64,000 bases of DNA, taken from Hyposmocoma kahamanoa (taxonomy: Eukaryota; Arthropoda; Insecta; Lepidoptera; Cosmopterigidae). Shown piece by piece: positions 1-10,739 of the stretch. The translations under genes were made by a program, and so were the position numbers. The stretch covers positions 1,027,754 to 1,091,753 of the forward strand of contig NW_020653200.1 of the NCBI RefSeq assembly GCF_003589595.1. The letters run 5' to 3'. How positions within the stretch are numbered: position 1 is the first letter of the stretch; every line of letters begins with the position of its first letter. The notes beneath the pieces are model-generated. The model searched no databases. It saw only the letters and a list, made by a program, of their open reading frames with translations, and was not told the origin of the DNA.

Positions 1-168
1 GCGATGACATGTGTCAAATATGATCTATTATTTTGTGACGACTTTAGTATCGATCGCTATCGAATTTACTATATTAATAAACTACGTATGCACCTATCCA
101 TAGATATTATGCAACATGTCGTGAGTTGGATTCTTGATTTATCACCATAATAACAAAGCAGTGTGTGA
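1..168. other. unassigned sequence
   Basis: No ORF, repeat partner or RNA motif recognised. Confidence 0.4.
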
Positions 169-412
169 AGTCTAGCTCAAACTTGGATGCTGCACAGCTT
201 GCATAGCTTGCATCTTAGTGCAAATTACATGCCCTGACTACCAGGCGATCAACACAGGTTAGGTAGTGAAATAAGGTTAGTCTGGCTCAAACCGGATGTG
301 GGGTGCATGCTGCACCGCTTGCATAGCTTGCAATTTAGTGCATGTTTCATGCACTAACTACCGGGCGATCATAACCCACTAGGAAGTAAGTTAAGCTAGA
401 CCAAACTGGAAA
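169..412 (+). repeat. tandem repeat, about 110-bp unit, 2.2 copies
   Basis: Units start at about 169 and 279, with a short third start at about 392. Each begins with a form of 'agtctrgctcaaac' and contains 'gcttgcatagcttgca' and 'ctaccrggcgatc'. The units are clearly diverged, so the duplication is not recent. No coding potential. Confidence 0.75.
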
Positions 413-917
413 GAGGGATGAAATGGTGGGTTGGGTTAAATATTTTCCCGCCCCCTTGTTCGATTGCTCACGTGCATATTGCAGTTATATAGGAGTGTCA
501 GGTTTTCCGTCTAGCTCTGTTTTGAGCACTTCCGTATTTCTGTTGCAGGACAGCGAAAAGTCTTTAGTTACTGAACGATCTTTGAAAAATGCTTTCGGTT
601 AATAATTTGTGTCTTGAAGAAATTCTGCAGTATCTTGAAGACTGGATGAATTCTAAAGCATCGTCATACTGTAATCATTATGAACATCTGTAAGAAATGC
701 AGTAAAGTTCTATATTTTTGACAATGTATCTACATGTACGGTATAACGACCATATTGCTGCTGGTGAGATCGGGTTTATAACTTTTTGCTAGCAGCATAA
801 ATAGTTTAGCCTTGTGTCGGGATTTCTTGTTCTATTCTGTGTATAATCTATCAGGGTTAGTGGCACTGTCTGTTTTTGATAAGAGGTACAGGTAGGGGCC
901 ATAAGATCGTATGAAGA
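413..917. other. unassigned sequence
   Basis: No supported gene. A pyrimidine-rich stretch ending 'ttctgttgcagg' near 538-550 resembles a 3' splice site, but no ORF or exon follows it. Confidence 0.4.
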
Positions 918-1150
918 GTAACAATTTTTATTAGCAGTAGAGCAGCTTGTGATTGTGTTCGTCCAGGGAGATACTGCCACCTTACCTATTTTTGCCGCTA
1001 AGCAGTAATGTAATCATTACTGTACTGCATTCCGGCTTAGAAGGGGGTGCTGGTGAAATTACAGGCACATAGGACTTATCAACTTAAGTCTCAGGGTGAC
1101 GGGTGCAGTGGCAGTGTCCCTTTAGGTCTGTGCGTTTTATGCTCAAGCGT
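918..1150 (+). repeat. Rep-B dispersed repeat, copy 1
   Basis: Shares ordered blocks with copies at 10305-10570 (opposite strand), 14835-15125, 35190-35440, and fragments at 2577-2635 and 56465-56575. Blocks include 'agcagtagagc', 'ttacctatttttgccgc', 'gcagtaatg', 'gctggtgaaattacaggcac' and 'gtgcagtggcagtg'. No transposase or termini were found, so the class is unknown. Small ORFs across it are by-products of the repeat. Confidence 0.75.
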
Positions 1151-1222
1151 TCCGGGGGCGGGAATTTTTGTAATGTCACCTGTCACATTGAAACGTGCGG
1201 CAGAGTCTTAGAGGATGGAAAA

Positions 1223-1286
1223 AAGAGTTCCACTTACATAAACAATATTTAAAAAGTAATTACACCATTTGAAAATGGAACTCTTT
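1223..1286. repeat. short inverted repeat
   Basis: 'aaaagagttccac' at the left is mirrored by 'atggaactcttt' at the right, about 40 bases apart. Arms are about 12-14 bp. It lies just upstream of the mariner remnant but does not look like a mariner terminus. Confidence 0.5.
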
Positions 1287-1378
1287 GGCTGCAGAATACA
1301 GTTTGTTTCATCTGACTGTCACTTGTTTTTACATTGTGGCGTCATTTTAGAAATTGGTTGTCACCATGGATTTAATTT

Positions 1379-1826
1379 GTGAAAATTTTCGTAGTATCAA
1401 TCAATACTACACAAACATTTGGGTGTGATCCCAAAATAAAGCAGCAATCGAGCGTATGGGTCTTTCGAGATGAGCCGAAACCAACCAAAGTGGCGCAATT
1501 GCAAAGTGCATCTAAGCGGATGATTGCTTCTCTTTATAATAAAACTGGACACGTGGCTACTGTTGCTTTGGAGAATCGTTGTACCGTGAATAGTGATTGG
1601 TACACGACCATTCGTTTGCCGGAAGTTATTGACAAATTCCGTAAAAATACGCCTTATCATCTTGCACCACGATAATGCCAGTTCTCACACGGGCAGACAG
1701 ACAAATGAATTTTTGAAGGTGAACAACGTTGACCTTATGAGCCATCCGTACAGTCCCGACATGGCACTTTATGACTTTTATTTATTTTCAACAATTAAGA
1801 ACCGTTACGCGACTAAATTCGTATGA
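1379..1826 (+). pseudogene. mariner-family transposase fragment
   Basis: Remnant of a Tc1/mariner DDD transposase, which cuts and joins transposon ends at TA sites. The first frame (1379-1675) carries the mariner-type strings 'KQQSSVWVFRDEPKPTKV' and 'VNSDWYTTIRLPEV'. The second frame (1593-1826) carries 'LHHDNASSHT' and 'SPDMALYDFYLF', so a frameshift lies near 1650-1670. The second and third catalytic Asp are present, but I count 33 residues between them instead of 34, consistent with loss of one Pro in the usual 'HPPYSPD'. The region expected to hold the first Asp (family GDETW) is unrecognisable. The N-terminal DNA-binding half is missing and no terminal repeats were found. It is a dead 5'-truncated copy. 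Confidence 0.85.
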
Positions 1827-1969
1827 AAAAATGCATTAACGCTAACGGAGAATATTAAATTGACGAAACAATAAATTCACTTCTGACCATTTATAGTAAT
1901 TTTTCTTATTCGTTCCATAAACTTATAGTGCGCCTCATGTATGTACATATGTCCTTTTTGTATCAAAAA

Positions 1970-2246
1970 ATTATGTAATACGATGGTGGTCGTCCGCCTT
2001 TACGAAGAAAGTGGGGGAAACAACGAAGAAATAAACACTCGGAACACAGAGCCACGAAGAGTCTGCGTTGACAACTAAAATTCTCTTCGTACTTTACGTA
2101 CCTATGTCTATAGGGTTACACTCTAACGTGCTTACTAAAGTATAGACTACGTTGGTAACCCAAATAAGTTTGAAATATGTTCGTATTTCTAAAACAAACA
2201 TGTACAACGGCCTGTGGACTTGGTACTAATTAACGCGACGTGGCTG
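1970..2246 (+). repeat. Rep-A dispersed repeat copy
   Basis: Starts with 'gtccgcctttacgaagaaag', then 'aataaacactcggaacaca', 'cacgaagagtc', 'ttacgtacctatg', and ends near 'gacttggtactaat' and 'cgacgtgg'. The same block order occurs in the array at 3841-5660 and in other Rep-A copies. Confidence 0.8.
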
Positions 2247-2674
2247 ATGATGGATTGAATGTTTGAACAAAATTGTCGTTTTATTATTTTACTATATAAA
2301 TGCATATATTTTGTAGTGATAGATTTAGTCATCACTAAAAAATTAAGTATTGAATTTGGTTCACTCCGCAAAAGCAACAGACTCAGATACCGTCACCGTA
2401 TGTTGCTAACATGTAATATAGTAAACATATACATATTATTGTCAATTTTAGGTGGTCTTAAATACCGGCGTTACTTTACATAAGTTTTTATAATTGTTTT
2501 ACATTAATTATTTTATTATTCCTTAATGTCATAAATTTCACTGCAACTGCTATAATAGACACGAGTATTGCTTACCCCCAGGCACACGAATTGTTTGTTC
2601 CGTCACTTGGTCGCAAACGAGGTTCCGGGTAATTCTACTTTAGAAATAAGAATAAGAATAAGAATCATAATTTT
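2247..2674. other. unassigned AT-rich sequence with a Rep-B scrap
   Basis: Positions about 2577-2635 match the end of Rep-B ('ttgttccgtcacttggt'). A short (AATAAG)n run lies at 2644-2664. The rest is unrecognised. Confidence 0.5.
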
Positions 2675-3480
2675 TTAATACAGTCGCTCAAAACGTGGTA
2701 TTTTTCGTGCTACAAATCGTGCCGAAAGTTGGATTTTTCGTACTAGTGCTTTTTACTTTCCATTTTTTTTTACTGTTGTTTCAAGTCTTAAACATAGAAC
2801 TAAAGAGGTTGCATATTTATTTAATATTTATGTGCTTTGTTGTCGAACCTGTGAGTTTCTCGGAATTTATGTGCGAAATTTAATTTGAAATTTATCATGA
2901 GCTTTTCGGTGAAGGAAAGCATCGTGATGAAACCTGCACGTTGAAGAAGGTTCACAACCATCGGAAAACGTGTGAAGTCACCAACCCGCATCGGGCCAGC
3001 GTGGCGAACTATGGCCTAAACCCTCGTCTGAAAGGAGACCCGTGCCCAGCACTGAGACATATAAATAGGTTGATGATGATGTGCTTTATGACGTAAGGCA
3101 TTCGTCATTAAAACTTACATTTACTTAGAAACATCTTATTTGTTTAAATTGCATAGGTGTTTTATAAAACAACGTGTTACATTTAAAAATACCAAAATAT
3201 TTTCCGTAAACAATTGAGTATTGAGTATATGATAAGTATTGAGTATTAACAATGACCAGAGGTGCGTATTACGCGAGACCGCTGCGCGCCGCGCCACTAA
3301 AATAGTATTAAATAAGAATAATTTTAATGTGGCTGAATACTGGCAACAGTTGCCATTGTACTCTGAATTATTATCAGACAAACAAATAAAATAGTTTATT
3401 TTTAGTAAAATAAAACAGTATTTCTGTTTTATTTTACTTTTAAAGGCTCGTGACTAATGACTAACTTTCCGCACTTGATC
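2675..3480 (+). repeat. Rep-C, copy 1, inverted relative to 20945-21815
   Basis: Matches the reverse complement of 20945-21815 at several ordered places: 'aaaacgtggtatttttcg', 'agtgctttttactttcca', 'ttaaacatagaactaaagag', 'tgctttatgacgtaaggc', 'gctgaatactggcaac', and 'gactaactttccgcactt' at the far end. It is interrupted at 2839-3078 by an RTE-type tail. Class unknown; no coding sequence. Confidence 0.75.
2839..3078 (+). mobile_element. RTE-type LINE 3' tail inserted in Rep-C, 9-bp TSD
   Basis: A 240-bp insertion flanked by 'atgtgcttt' at 2830-2838 and 3079-3087. The uninterrupted partner at 21643-21651 carries this 9-mer once (as the reverse complement 'aaagcacat'). The insert ends 'gatgatg' after 'gtgcccagcactgagac', which resembles the usual 'tgcccagcagtggga' end of lepidopteran RTE-like elements. 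Related fragments lie at 35835-35995 and 63045-63130. A 5'-truncated target-primed insertion explains this well. Confidence 0.8.
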
Positions 3481-3840
3481 AAAAATAACTATATTATACA
3501 CCAATACAAATCCTAAATTAAATAGATCTAAAATTTAATATAAAAGCAATTTGTGAAAGATGGATTTCGTACTAAGCTCATCAGGCCTCACCACTCATCA
3601 CCTTATTGCCAATCACCAATATAATGTATGAGTAATCAAATGCATCATGGCATTTGTTTATTTAAATTACCACCAAGAGTACTCAAATAGGATAATATTG
3701 CTGGAATTAATTACTTTCCTTAGAAACGACTGTTGTGTTAAAGTGTGCTAAAAACAAGATGATTAAAAATTAGAAGTTATGTGTAAGTAATGTCATCATA
3801 TGTAAATCCATAATTCAAATAATATGATATTGTCTCTGGT
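3481..3840. other. Rep-A upstream flank
   Basis: No gene. The segment from about 3660 ('ccaagagtactcaaatagg', 'gaaacgactgttgtg', 'aagtgtgc') is shared with 31840-31970, just upstream of another Rep-A copy. The repeat unit therefore probably extends into here. Confidence 0.5.
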
Positions 3841-5660
3841 TGTCCACGTTTACGAGAAAAATGGGGAATAACGACGGAATAAACATTCGGAACACATAGC
3901 CACGAAGAGTCTTCATTGACGACTAAGTTCTTTCACTTTGCCTATGTATAGGGTAGATCTGACGCGCTGAAGTTTGGACCACGTGGGATACCTAAATAAG
4001 TTAGGAGTGAGTACTGTTTCTTAAACTAACTCTGCAGCGCCATGTAAACTTGGTATAGGTGCTAACAGGTGCCACGTAGTTAATGGGATATGCGAAGATT
4101 CTTCATTCATGACTAAAAAAGTTCTCTCAATTTATGTACCTATATTTATAGTTAAGAACAAGTAGAATGTTTTTATTAGGTTTACAGGGTAAACAAATCT
4201 GACATGCGCACTAAAGTTTTGACCACGTGGTTGACCTAAATAAGTTTAGAGTAGGTACAATGTTTACAACCTCTACAGCGTCATGAAAACTTGGTACAGA
4301 TGGCAACTGGTGCCACGTGGTTAATAGGAGTACGAAATATTTACTTTCACTTTACGTGCCTATGTTTATAGGGTAAATCTGACATGCGCACTGAAGTCTG
4401 GACCACGTGGGGGACCTGAATAAGTTTGGATCGGGGTGTTTTTTTAACTACCTCTACAGCGTCATGTAAACTTGGTACAGGTGCTAACTGGTGCCACGTA
4501 GTCAATGGAATTATATATGTATATGAAGAGTCCATTGATGACTAAATTCTCTTACTTTACGTACCGTTTTGTTTTTACGTACCTTTTTTTTTGCCTATAT
4601 TTATAGCTAAGAAAATAACCTTAGTAGATTATTGTTATTAGATTTACAGGGTAAAAAATCTGACATGCGTACTGAACTTTTGACCACATGGTTGGTCCAA
4701 AGAAATAGTTAGTGTTTTTAACTACCTCTACAGCGTCATGAAAACTTGGTACAGGTGGCAACTGGTACCACATGTGGTTAATGGAAGTACGAAGGGTTAT
4801 TGATGACTAAGTTCTTTCGCTTTACGTGCCTATATGTTTATAGGGAAAATCAGACATGTGTACTCAAGTCTGGACCACATAGGTGACGGAAATATGTTTG
4901 GAGCAGGAACTGTGTTCTTTTAACTACCTCCATAGCGTCATGTAAACTTGGTACGGGTGCTAACTGGTGCTACGTGGTTAATGGAAATACGAAGAGTCTT
5001 CACAAATGACTCGGTTCTCTTACTTCACGCACCTTTTCGTGCATGTTTATAGGGCCATTTTTTGTATAATTTTTATAATAATACTAAACTACCGTACATA
5101 GTTATTTTTACTTGACATTGGCAAAATCATTGATTATTTCGATGGGGCCATAACATTTAAAAGAAGAAGAAGAAGATAGGGTAAATTTGACATGCGTACT
5201 GAAGTCTGGACCACGTGGGTGACCTAAACAAGTGCAGTTACTGTGTTTTAACTACCTCTATAGTGTCATGTAAACTTGGTACAGATGCTAACTGATACCA
5301 CGGGGTTAATGGGAAGTATGAGGTTATTGATGTATTATTAAGTGCCTATGTTTTATAGGGAAAATCTGACATACGCACTGAAGTCTCGACCACATTGATG
5401 ACGTAAATAAGTTTGGAGTAGGTACTGCGTCACGTAAGCATGTTCTTTTAACTACCTCTACAGCGTCATGCAAACTTGGTACAGGTACTAACTGGTGCCA
5501 CGAGGTTAATGGGAATACGAAGAGTCCTTTATTGATGACTCAGTTCCTTACTTTACGTACCTATTCATAGGATAAACCTAACATGCGCATTGGAGTCTGG
5601 ACCGAGTGTCATGTAAACTTGGTATAGATACTAACTGGTGCCACGTGGTTATTAGAATAT
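3841..5660 (+). repeat. Rep-A satellite-like tandem array
   Basis: About eight head-to-tail degenerate units. Each contains 'tgacatgcgcactgaagt', 'gaccacgtgg', 'ctacctctacagcgtcatg', 'aacttggtacaggtgctaac' and 'tttatagggtaaa'. The E-box-like core 'gaccacgtgg' (or variants) falls at about 3976, 4221, 4401, 4682, 4872, 5208, 5388 and 5599. Spacings are 245, 180, 281, 190, 336, 180 and 211, so long and short intervals mostly alternate, as in a dimeric repeat. Long units carry extra AT-rich inserts (about 4144-4180, 4600-4640, 5050-5175). An (AAG)n run lies at 5163-5176. Confidence 0.85.
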
Positions 5661-5879
5661 GCGTACAATTTAATCTCGGCGACGTTCGCCATAATTTTTA
5701 TTTACTATTTTTACAAACTTGACGCTCTGGCGAAATCCTAAGACATCCTGTTTAAATTATGAACCTTTTATACTATAATATCTGTTTCTGTCACATATGT
5801 CATATAGAAGTGTAAATAATGGCTTAGACCATCCTCTAAGATAAATGGTAATCATAATTCAAATTATGTGAATGATACT
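5661..5879. other. unassigned AT-rich sequence
   Basis: No gene. The last part ('aatcataattcaaattatg') resembles the flank before the 3841 array. Confidence 0.4.
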
Positions 5880-6132
5880 GGTAGTCTGCTTTTACGAGGA
5901 AAACGGGGAATAACAACGGAATAAACATCCGGAATACATAGCCACGAGGAGTCTTCATTGACGACTAAGTTCCCTCACTTTGCATGCCTATGTTTATAGG
6001 GAAGTCTGACATGCGCACAAGTCTAGACCACGTGGGTGACTTAAATAAGTTTGGGGCGGGTACTGTGTTTCTTTAACTACCTCTACAGCATCATGTAAAG
6101 TTCGTACAGGTGCTAACTGGTGTCACGTGGCC
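5880..6132 (+). repeat. Rep-A dispersed repeat copy
   Basis: One complete unit with 'ttttacgaggaaaacgggg', 'cacgaggagtcttcattg', 'gacatgcgcac', 'agaccacgtgggtgac' and 'cctctacagcatcatg'. Less diverged from the array units than the other single copies. Confidence 0.85.
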
Positions 6133-6277
6133 ACTGTGATATACATATACCATTATGTGCTGAAATAATAATTTATTTGTACAAAAATCTAACAAGCTTT
6201 TTGTGTCAACGGTCTTTAACAATATACTATTCAATGTCGATAAGAAGAAGAATTCGAGCTGATTCTTTGGATGAATA

Positions 6278-6453
6278 CATTGACTTACAATTATATGGAC
6301 GTCGGGCGTTAAAATCGTATACAGAGTGTCACTCACGCTCTAGTCTTCGTTTCATATTCCTTGACATGTCACTACGTTTAAATAGGTTGACTTGGGTCAT
6401 TTTTTTTGTGGTTTTTGTATTAGACCCGTCGTCCATTTATTTGTAAGTCAATG
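6278..6453 (+). mobile_element. MITE-M, 176 bp, 8-bp TSD
   Basis: Ends CATTGACTTACAA and its inverse. Flanks are 'gatgaata' (6270-6277) and 'gatgagta' (6454-6461), an 8-bp target duplication with one mismatch. The interior has lost the 'gtccgcactaaaaagtg' segment of the 228-bp copies and shares 'tgacatgtcactacgtttaa' with the copy at 40026. Non-autonomous. An 8-bp TSD fits hAT or P superfamilies; I see no transposase. Confidence 0.9.
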
Positions 6454-6489
6454 GATGAGTACGTCTTTTTTATAACTCTATAAATACTT

Positions 6490-6833
6490 ATTTTTAACCG
6501 ACTTCAAGAAAGGAGAAAGTTTACAATACAACTGCGTCTTTATTTTGTGTTTGCATGTTACGCGACTAGTCCGATATTTGTAAACCGATTTCGATGATTA
6601 TTTTGGCATCCGATTATGTTGATTTTAACAAAACGTGACACATAGATATAATTTCAATAAAAATAAAATGTTATGGAGACCTAGAACTGATCTGATGATG
6701 GAAATAGCAGACAGGCGAGGGGAAGTCCTCAACAGCGTATTGCAGCTACCTTGCACTTGAGCACAAATGAGTCGTTTTGACCAGACTTCCACCTTCAAAG
6801 TGAATAAATAAAGATTCGAGGTCGTTTTTTTTT
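6490..6833 (+). repeat. Rep-F repeat copy with inverted ends
   Basis: Begins 'aaccgacttcaagaaagg', contains 'catgttacgcgactag', 'tttgtaaaccgatttc' and 'gatgatgga...gacaggcgagggg', and ends 'gaggtcgttttttttt'. The two ends are inverse to each other, as in the other full Rep-F copies. A common lepidopteran repeat type by my recollection. Confidence 0.75.
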
Positions 6834-7133
6834 TTATAAAAATGTTGCAATTATATGTTATACACTCCCGGACAAATATTTCGAACCACCTTGCATTTTT
6901 AGTATTAAATGCCCTAAGCTTAAAAAATATGTTTGATTGATCAAAAACTATTAATGCAATTTTGAAGCTGGTTTACTAAAAGTCATTTCCGTATGTCCTT
7001 GTTGAAAATTTGATTTTGTGAAACCAGGGAAAAACGAGTTAAAGTGTAATAAGTCTTGGATTCACCTTTGTCAAATGAAACTATAGTAAGGAAATTTTAA
7101 AGAAAACAATGGCTTATCGAAAAAATTGTTTAT

Positions 7134-8174
7134 TCAGTAACTTGTATTGCCTCCAAAAGCGTTGACAACGGCCGCCATGTGATTTGACATAGAATTAATT
7201 AACATCAATATGAAGAGCTGTGGAATATTCTCCCATTCTTCGTCAATGGCAACTTTCAACTCCGGTAAGGTTTGCGGGACTGGGTGGTGAGCTCGAATAA
7301 ATGTTCCCAATCCCATAAAAATTCTATTGGGTTCATATCCGGGCTTCGTGCTGGCCATTGCATGGTAGTAATACAAACGCCATGAAGGTATTCCGTGACG
7401 ACTCTTGCAATATGCGCTCTTGCGTTGTCATGCATGAGAATAAAATCTCGGCCTACAAAGCCAACATATGGCATTATATGAATTTTGAGGCACTGGCGAA
7501 TGTATCTGTCGGCATTTAATGGTGGCAGCCGCGGCCCCGTCACAACCTCTAGCGCAGTTTTGCCTTCGGTGGACATTTCTACCCAGACTGTCCATGAACC
7601 CCCGCCACAGCTCACTTTCTCTTCAATGCAACACTGCACAAAACGCTCTCCTTGTCTTCGGTAGACCGTGTTCCTTCCATCATTACCATAAACTATAATC
7701 TTAATTTCATCAGTGAAGAGTACCTGGCTCCACTGACGTGGAGTCCAATGCAAATGTTCTCGTGCAAATTGGAGTCGCGCCATTCGATGAGCTCGTGTCA
7801 ATTTGGACCCGTTCGCTGGAGTTAGACCACGTACCTTAAGTCTCCTTCTCACAGTTTTAGCGCTAACAGCCACTCCATGAAAGTGTCGAGGCTGTCCTTG
7901 GATCTGTACTGAAGTCAGTTGACGATTTCGTGAGCTCGTCGTGACGATAAATCGATCTTGCCTTTCCGTTGTCACTCGAAATCGTGGTCTTCCTTGATGA
8001 CGAACATAGCCGCCAGTCTCTAAGTACCGATGGTTATAACCTTTCAACAGCAGAACGACTGAAATTCAGTTATTTATTTATTTATTTATTTATTTTAGTT
8101 GTGTACGTACATTACGCTAAGTCCAGTTGCAAAAGTGCCACAGCTTGTGCGGCTACTTCAGGCGCAGTGTTCAT
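7134..8174 (-). pseudogene. Tc1-like DD34E transposase, broken
   Basis: Cut-and-paste transposase. The main frame (8047 to 7256) has 'GRPRFRVTTERQDRF' after the helix-turn-helix region, 'VLFTDEIKI' (first Asp), 'FILMHDNARAH' (second Asp) and 'SPDMNPIEFLWD' (Glu). I count 34 residues between the second Asp and the Glu, so it is a DD34E type. A frameshift after IEFLWD (near 7310) moves the last ~60 residues ('GTFIRAHHPVPQTLPELKV') into another frame, ending at TGA (7134-7136). The N-terminus starts at ATG 8172-8174 ('APEVAAQAVALLQLDLA'), then hits a stop; a (TTTA)n run at 8069-8097 sits inside the DNA-binding domain. A further shift follows 'FSRSAVERL'. Catalytic residues survive, but the protein cannot be made. 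Confidence 0.92.
8069..8097. repeat. (TTTA)n microsatellite inside the transposase
   Basis: About seven 4-bp units between the two halves of the helix-turn-helix coding region of the Tc1-like gene. The unit length is not a multiple of three, so it also changes the frame. Confidence 0.85.
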
Positions 8175-8609
8175 AATTCCTTCGAGAAATTTGGTTGAAT
8201 TTAGAGGAAAAACAATGTAATACTCCTTTATTGTTAAATAAAACAATTAAATAAAAAAATATTGAAATTATTTCGTTTGACTTGTACCTTACGCTCCCTT
8301 ATTTCCTTAAAAACAATGACGAATCACAACTTTTCTCCGTTTTTCAAATTCGTAAATTCAAATTTGGAACAATGATAAACTGCATAAAAACTTTTTCTTT
8401 AATAAAACAATATTTTTATGTTCTAGGTCTTTCAAAATAAAAATTCAAGGTGGCTCGAAAGTTGTGTCCGGGAGTGTATTAATCAACATCGTTAGATTTA
8501 AACAACAAATAAATTAAAAACAAAAACAAATTTCTGAGTGGGGTAATTTCACACAAAAAATAATTGCATATCAATTCAATAAAAATTGAAAAAACAAATT
8601 AATTGCACA

Positions 8610-9245
8610 AAGGAAATGAAGCTATTTTTTCGTATTTAAATCGTGTATATTTGTTTTTTCAAACAAACGGTTTTCGGACCCTTTACAGGTCCCATGCTAA
8701 CGGTTGACTGAGGTGGTAAAGTCATCAACCAGTTTTGTCTAATAATAATGCAAACTACTTTACTTTTCACAAAAGTTATTAAATACCTTATTTTTAAATT
8801 TTATAAGGAATGTTCCAATTTACCTTCATATGTTTTACAATTATTTTATTTTAAGAATATGATTTTTTATTAAATTAAATTTATTGATAATGAATAATGG
8901 AATTTAAAATAAATTATAACACATTACTACGGCAGTCTATGTCTGGTTGGGATTTTTCTTCAAAGGAAACAGTGGATCGCACGAACTGGCGGTACGGGGA
9001 CACCATCTTTCCTGTTGAAATTAAGATGTTTTTTTAAATTTCAATAGGTTCTCGCTGCGTTCTGGGACTTCTTTTGCAAGCACCTAGGGTTTGTCAAACT
9101 TGATTGGATGTGTAGGTTTATCCACGACATGCTCGCAGACTGCAGACTTGTTTACGCGACAGTTCTGCAACAAGTTGAAAAAACAAATATACGCTATTTA
9201 AATCCTATGTGTAACAATCGCGAAAACCTAAGAACTCGATAAACT
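8610..9245. repeat. Rep-J, copy with inverted ends
   Basis: The left end (8610-8720) has 'ggaaatgaagctatttttt', 'atttgttttttcaaacaaac' and 'ctttacaggtcccatg'. The right end (9175-9245) has the inverse 'aaaaaacaaatatacgc', then 'cctatgtgtaacaa' and 'cgaaaacctaagaactcg'. The same blocks are fused in the compact copy at 43818-43998. The interior (8720-9175) is unrecognised. The termini resemble repeats ending in 'cgaaacgtcgg' that I recall from arthropod retroelements; class not proven. Confidence 0.6.
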
Positions 9246-9585
9246 AATTGCAGCTTATCTACAAGCTCGATGAAATCACAAACGGTTTCAGCGTTTAAAC
9301 TGAAAATTCTAGGAACTTCCTCCACTTTAAAATTACGGCCCGCGATAATTCTCATCAAAATCTATCTAAGATCTCAATCTGCAGTTTTAGATATTAGAGA
9401 TTTGGATTTATAAAACTTACTTGACGTTCTAAAAGTTAAAATGTGGATTGCCGAACACATTTTATTGTCTGCAGTAAGCAGTGAAACGACGCCAAGTCCC
9501 GGTTCATGTGCTTAGACCATATTAGCGATAGCCGATCGTCTCCAGCTACTTGGAATGAACCAGTCGTCCAATTTGAACTTCGGCA
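9246..9585. other. unassigned sequence
   Basis: No gene. It may include decayed upstream LINE coding sequence, but I could not read a motif. Confidence 0.3.
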
Positions 9586-10230
9586 GATACATTTAATCGA
9601 TGGCTAAAATGCAGGAAGGAAGCTTGGCATCCTTTCCAGGGTGAGGCGTTAGGTTACACCGGGGCAGTTGCTCCAGCTGTACCAAGTACAAGTCCGGACG
9701 TGCATAGATGACTGTTGCCACCTTTGGGATGACTCTGCTACATACCAACTGCCCATCATGGATTCAATTAACAACCGTGCCAAACGGCTTATAGGTGACT
9801 CAGAATTGGTGAAGGCGAAGCTGCAGAGCCTTGAACACAACCGTAAAGTTGCCTGCTTATCGGTGTTTTACAGGATATATCACGGAGGATGTGCGATGGA
9901 ATTACACGATTTAATTCCGCCTTCCCCTTTCCATCAGAGGGGGACCAGACGTAGGCTTGAGTATCACCCTTATGTTATTGGATATTCCAAAGATTCGTAC
10001 GAAGCGTTACGCTTCCACATTTATATGGCGAACGGCTATGGAGTGGAATTCCCAGTCTGCGGACTTGTTCCCTGGATGTTATATCTTGGACTTTTTCTAG
10101 GTCAGAGTAAATAGGCATTATTTAGGTGTGCATGCTCCATCGTCGACCTCATCGTCACTTTCCATCAAGTGAGAAGGAGGTGAAATGCGCACTTACATTT
10201 TATTAAGAAAAAGCCTTTAACCAATATTTA
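9586..10230 (+). pseudogene. LINE ORF2 C-terminal fragment and 3' tail
   Basis: The open part (9668-10114) reads like the region after the reverse-transcriptase palm of jockey/CR1-like non-LTR elements: 'LLQLYQVQVRTCIDDC', 'INNRAKRLIGDSELV', 'LEHNRKVACLSVFYRIYHG', 'LIPPSPFHQRGTRR' and 'YHPYVIG'. Just upstream (9600-9665) traces such as 'AKMQEGSLAS' are in another frame, so there is a frameshift near 9660. The palm motifs and endonuclease are absent. After the stop, 'cctcatcgtcactttccatc' followed by 'aagtgag' fits the usual 3' end of such elements. 5'-truncated and dead. Confidence 0.8.
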
Positions 10231-10304
10231 TCAAATTAAATAACCCACTAATATAATATAATAATATAATAAAATATAAATAACTATCATAATCATTTAT
10301 CTTT

Positions 10305-10570
10305 TGATGGACAAGTTGTGCGCCTGGTGGTAAGCGACACGCCTGTCCATCTTTATACCACAAAAGTCTGAGGGGCACTGCTACTGTGCCATAAGTTGAT
10401 TGCCAGAGACATAAGTTGACAAGTCCCATGTACCCGTAATGTCACTAGTCCTTTTAAAACCGGAACTCAGTAATGCTTACATTACTACTTGGCGGTAGAA
10501 AGAGGTAAGGTGGCAGTACTTCCCAGGAGAAACTCTTTCACAAAGAGCACTACTGCTACTAGAAATCTTG
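10305..10570 (-). repeat. Rep-B, copy 2 (opposite orientation)
   Basis: Reverse-complement match to copies at 918 and 14835: 'gacaagtcccatgtacc', 'aaaaccggaact', 'attactacttggcgg' and 'gaaactctttcacaa'. Confidence 0.8.
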
Positions 10571-10739
10571 CCTACAACCCGTAATAACAATATTTTTAGC
10601 GGCAGTAAATAGTTTGAAGTTATTACAGTGTGGAGGATCCGTTCTAATCATTCTTTTCAAATGTAAACTAGACTGACACCTGTACCTGTTATAACTTATA
10701 ACTAGAAGTCGTGCAAAACAAAATATAATTAAAACGTCA

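Larger units (their letters stand above)
6863..8476 (-). mobile_element. Tc1-like transposon, 1614 bp, near complete
   Basis: Both termini are present: 'cactcccggaca' at the left and the inverse 'tgtccgggagtg' at the right. Homology continues to about 38 bp ('ccaccttg' in both) with several mismatches. It is flanked by TA on both sides (6861-6862 and 8477-8478), the target used by Tc1/mariner. It contains a single minus-strand transposase gene, now broken. An AT-rich non-coding spacer lies between each end and the gene. Confidence 0.92.

Noticed and set aside
3841..5660. CRISPR-like array
   Set aside because: Units are too long, spacing is irregular, the repeated parts are diverged, and the context is eukaryotic transposons.
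6091..6446. Opposed 81- and 108-codon ORFs
   Set aside because: They run through a MITE and its flank; no conserved peptide in other MITE copies that keep different lengths.
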